Source of the DNA: Bacteroidota bacterium
Lineage (GTDB): Bacteria; Bacteroidota; Ignavibacteria; Ignavibacteriales; Ignavibacteriaceae
Reading direction: 5' to 3'
DNA length: 37,862 nt
Assembly: GCA_021778375.1 (NCBI GenBank)
Contig: JAJYCM010000002.1
Coordinates: 1-37,862, forward strand
In this document: positions 35,908-37,862 of the stretch, one piece after another
How the letters are laid out: every line of letters begins with the position of its first letter
Position numbering within the stretch: the stretch's first letter is position 1
Position numbers and translations under genes: made by a program
Notes under the pieces: model-generated
Seen by the model: only the letters and a program-made list of their open reading frames with translations
What the model was told of the DNA's origin: nothing
The model's database searches: none

Positions 35908-37422
35908 ATGTCAAAAATAAATCGCAGAGATTTTTTAAAAAGCAGTGCTTTAATAGGCGGTGCTACGTTATTTAATTATAAAAAATTATCTATCGCATCT
36001 CAATTAATTGAACAGAAAAAGCCAAACTTCCTTTTCATAATATGCGATCAAATGGTTATTGATGCCATTAGTATTTACAGAAATTATTTTCCGGATTTAG
36101 CTTATACTTGTCATTGGACGAATACGCCAAATATAGATAATCTGATAGAAAACAGTGTGTCTTTTATTGAATCCCATTCTTCAAATCCAGTCTGTTCTCC
36201 ATCAAGGTCTAGTCTTTTCACTGGAAGGATGACAGTTGAAACCGGTGTAATACATAACAATATTGGTATCGATGTAAATGTTCCGAATTTGGGACAATGG
36301 CTCGAAGACAAAACTATATACGAGCGTGTTTATTGCGGCAAGTGGCATGCGGGAGGTCAATGGAACGTACCGGATGTTGATGGTCCTAGAATAGTCCCGG
36401 GATTTGATACCTTGCCTAACGGTCCCGGAGATTTTGGACAATTTATGGACTATGGAGTTGCCGGTGCATCGGAAGCTTATTTAAGAAATCATTCGAATAG
36501 AAATCCTTTCTTATTAGTTGCTAGTTTCATGGATCCGCATGATATCTGCTTTTGGGGACCACCAATAAACGAAGGACGCAACCGCGGAACGGATTTTTTC
36601 AATCTTGGAAATAAACTGCCCGTATTACCGCCTAATCAGAATTATTCATTTAAAGAGATTTGGCATGATGCAATACCTAAAAGTGAATTAGACGGAATGA
36701 AATGGAGAAATTATCTTTATGATTATGGTAGAATGGTTGAAAGGATAGATAATTATGTGGGGCGCTTGTTAAAAGCCGTCCATGACAGAGGAGACGATAC
36801 AATCGTTATTTTTACTTCAGATCATGGTGACGGTCAGGGTAGACATAGAAGAGTTGAAAAATGGCACCCGTACCAGGATTCAATAAAAGTTCCGTTAGTA
36901 ATATACGGACCGAAATTTGGGATTAAAAAAAATGTAGTCGATACCGAACATCTTGTGCAAGGGACCGATATTTTAAGCACCATCTGCGATTATGTCGGAA
37001 TAAAGCCTCCTCCGAATGCCAGGGGAAATAGTCTTCGTCCTTTACTTGAAGGAAAGAAAGTCAGCAATTGGAAGGATAACGTTTACATCGAACTTCAGAT
37101 GACAGGAAGAATAATTAGGACAAAACAATACAAATTTGTTATGGCTTATAAAAAATCGAAAGAAACTGATAGAAAAACTCTTGAGTCTGTTTTTATTACG
37201 AATGAAGGCAAAGCTTCGGAATTTATTCCCGGCGAAGATCGAAAATTTCAGAAAGTTCCAGTCAAAATGCTATTCGATATTAAAAACGATCCGTGGGAAA
37301 CAGTTAATCTCGCCGAGAATTCAAAGTATAAAAATATTATCGAAGAACATGAATATATACTTCATAACGAATGGGAAAATAAATTAATACCAGGTCATCA
37401 TTTTACAAGAGATTATAAATGA
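35908..37422 (+). CDS. Type I sulfatase with CSPSR motif, Tat-like signal
   Basis: 504 residues. Twin-arginine signal NRRDFLKSSALIGGATLF (5-22). Core KKPNFLFIICDQMVIDAISIYRN, where Cys-Asp-Gln replaces the usual Ser-Asp-Gln. The formylglycine motif is NPVCSPSRSSLFTGRM (Cys96). CGKWHAGGQW, FLLVASFMDPHDICFWG and VIFTSDHGDGQGRHRR follow, the last being metal-binding Asp-His. It is only distantly related to the tandem CTPYR/CTAYR pair. RMVERIDNYVGRLLKAVHDRG is the usual helix before the last strand. Weak ribosome site AAGGAC precedes the ATG. It is the last intact gene of the window. Confidence 0.92.
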   Translation: MSKINRRDFLKSSALIGGATLFNYKKLSIASQLIEQKKPNFLFIICDQMVIDAISIYRNYFPDLAYTCHWTNTPNIDNLIENSVSFIESHSSNPVCSPSRSSLFTGRMTVETGVIHNNIGIDVNVPNLGQWLEDKTIYERVYCGKWHAGGQWNVPDVDGPRIVPGFDTLPNGPGDFGQFMDYGVAGASEAYLRNHSNRNPFLLVASFMDPHDICFWGPPINEGRNRGTDFFNLGNKLPVLPPNQNYSFKEIWHDAIPKSELDGMKWRNYLYDYGRMVERIDNYVGRLLKAVHDRGDDTIVIFTSDHGDGQGRHRRVEKWHPYQDSIKVPLVIYGPKFGIKKNVVDTEHLVQGTDILSTICDYVGIKPPPNARGNSLRPLLEGKKVSNWKDNVYIELQMTGRIIRTKQYKFVMAYKKSKETDRKTLESVFITNEGKASEFIPGEDRKFQKVPVKMLFDIKNDPWETVNLAENSKYKNIIEEHEYILHNEWENKLIPGHHFTRDYK

Positions 37423-37499
37423 GGCAACATTAGAATTTATTAATTCCTTTAAGCATTGATATTATATTGAAAATTAAAATTAAAATTAAATAAATTTAT

Positions 37500-37862
37500 T
37501 TGATTAGTCCTTTTACAACCTTTCAATTATATAAAAAAAATTTCTTTGCTTTATTTGTGACATTATTTATCATCGTTAACAATTCAGACACTTATGCACA
37601 GTTAAATACTGCGGAAGAGATGTTGTGCAACAGGGATTAAATAAAGCAGGTAATGGAATGAGTTTCTAAATTTCAAATACAAGCCTTCGACGGAAAAATT
37701 ATTGCGGATTGGAAAGTAGGTACATTCTATACAGGCGTATTTGCCGCATACATGGCTACTTTTGCGGATAGAACTACTGAAGATTCTAAATTTAATATTA
37801 ACGTTAGCTCATCTTACAACGAAAATCGTTACATTTATAATAGTGGGACTGAGACAACAGAA
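37500..37862 (+). pseudogene. GH88/GH105-type unsaturated glycuronyl hydrolase, 5' part, broken by two in-frame stops
   Basis: A single frame from TTG 37500 reads a signal peptide (FFALFVTLFIIVNNSDTYAQ), meets TAA at 37638-37640, then KQVME and TGA at 37659-37661. It then continues open to the window edge as GKIIADWKVGTFYTGVFAAYMA. The last block is the conserved 'DW..GTFYTGVMAAY' segment of GH88/GH105 enzymes, which remove 4,5-unsaturated uronic acid left by polysaccharide lyases. Because the frame never shifts, two nonsense changes (the TGA falls where Trp is plausible) inactivated a once complete gene. The rest lies outside the window. No clear ATG start is seen. Confidence 0.65.

Noticed and set aside
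37470-37487. Short AAAATT tandem repeat as a functional element
   Set aside because: Three units in an AT-rich gap are expected by chance.
37638-37661. Recoding (stop read-through or selenocysteine at TGA) in the GH88/GH105 frame
   Set aside because: Two different stops close together with no recoding signal, so simple pseudogenisation is the better explanation.
1-37862. CRISPR arrays, tRNA/rRNA genes, insertion sequences or phage genes
   Set aside because: No regularly spaced repeats, RNA gene consensus blocks or transposase motifs were seen.

Overview
This AT-rich bacterial window is one long accessory locus for breaking down a sulfated, rhamnose-containing polysaccharide. Every convincing gene lies on the + strand. 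Almost all products carry a Sec or Tat-like export signal. They are glycoside hydrolases (GH) or sulfatases, plus one cytoplasmic radical-SAM anaerobic sulfatase maturase. The maturase and the absence of any oxygen-dependent formylglycine-generating enzyme suggest an anaerobic or facultative marine or sediment bacterium. Domain content (PA14-bearing GH3 and GH31, DUF5722, WbsX/GH99-like, GH78, many sulfatases) is typical of Bacteroidota/Ignavibacteria and of the PVC phyla. The sequence alone does not settle the phylum. Some genes have clear Shine-Dalgarno sites (25265, 26908) and others have none.

Layout. 1-659: end of a beta-lactamase-fold serine hydrolase. 698-3465: a PA14-containing GH31 broken inside its catalytic barrel and abruptly followed by the C-terminal half of an unrelated, unrecognised protein; this looks like a deletion junction. 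3467-9875: GH35-like, PA14-containing GH3, and a WbsX/GH99-like enzyme. 9980-12820: GH78 alpha-L-rhamnosidase. 12821-13424: gap holding a decayed gene with a recognisable carbohydrate-binding-type tail. 13425-25049: GH2, GH36-type alpha-galactosidase, a 1303-residue three-part protein (DUF5722 + WbsX/GH99-like + C-terminal CBM9-like module), and a second GH78. 25265-37422: sulfatase block of five intact sulfatases, one sulfatase remnant, a GH43-like beta-propeller enzyme, the maturase, and an unrecognised 272-residue protein. 37500-end: start of a GH88/GH105-type unsaturated glycuronyl hydrolase broken by two in-frame stops.

How it works together (inference). The maturase converts the active-site Cys of the sulfatases to formylglycine in the cytoplasm. 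Sulfatases are exported, several by a Tat-like route, and strip sulfate. GH78, GH2, GH3, GH35, GH36, GH43 and the DUF5722/WbsX proteins then cleave rhamnose, uronic acid or galactose, xylose/arabinose and other links. Rhamnosidases, a uronyl-hydrolase remnant and many sulfatases together resemble ulvan-type or sulfated rhamnogalacturonan-type loci. However, no polysaccharide lyase, SusC/SusD pair, transporter or regulator lies in this window, so the substrate remains a hypothesis.

A recurring theme is gene decay. Four or five gene remnants sit in the gaps between intact genes (GH31/orphan junction, 5841-6045, 13042-13295, 32897-33268, 37500-37862), which suggests a locus being actively reshuffled. 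The most unusual intact items are the DUF5722-WbsX-CBM fusion, the non-canonical sulfatase active-site motifs (CTPYR, CTAYR) served by one maturase, and the orphan 272-residue protein between two sulfatases.
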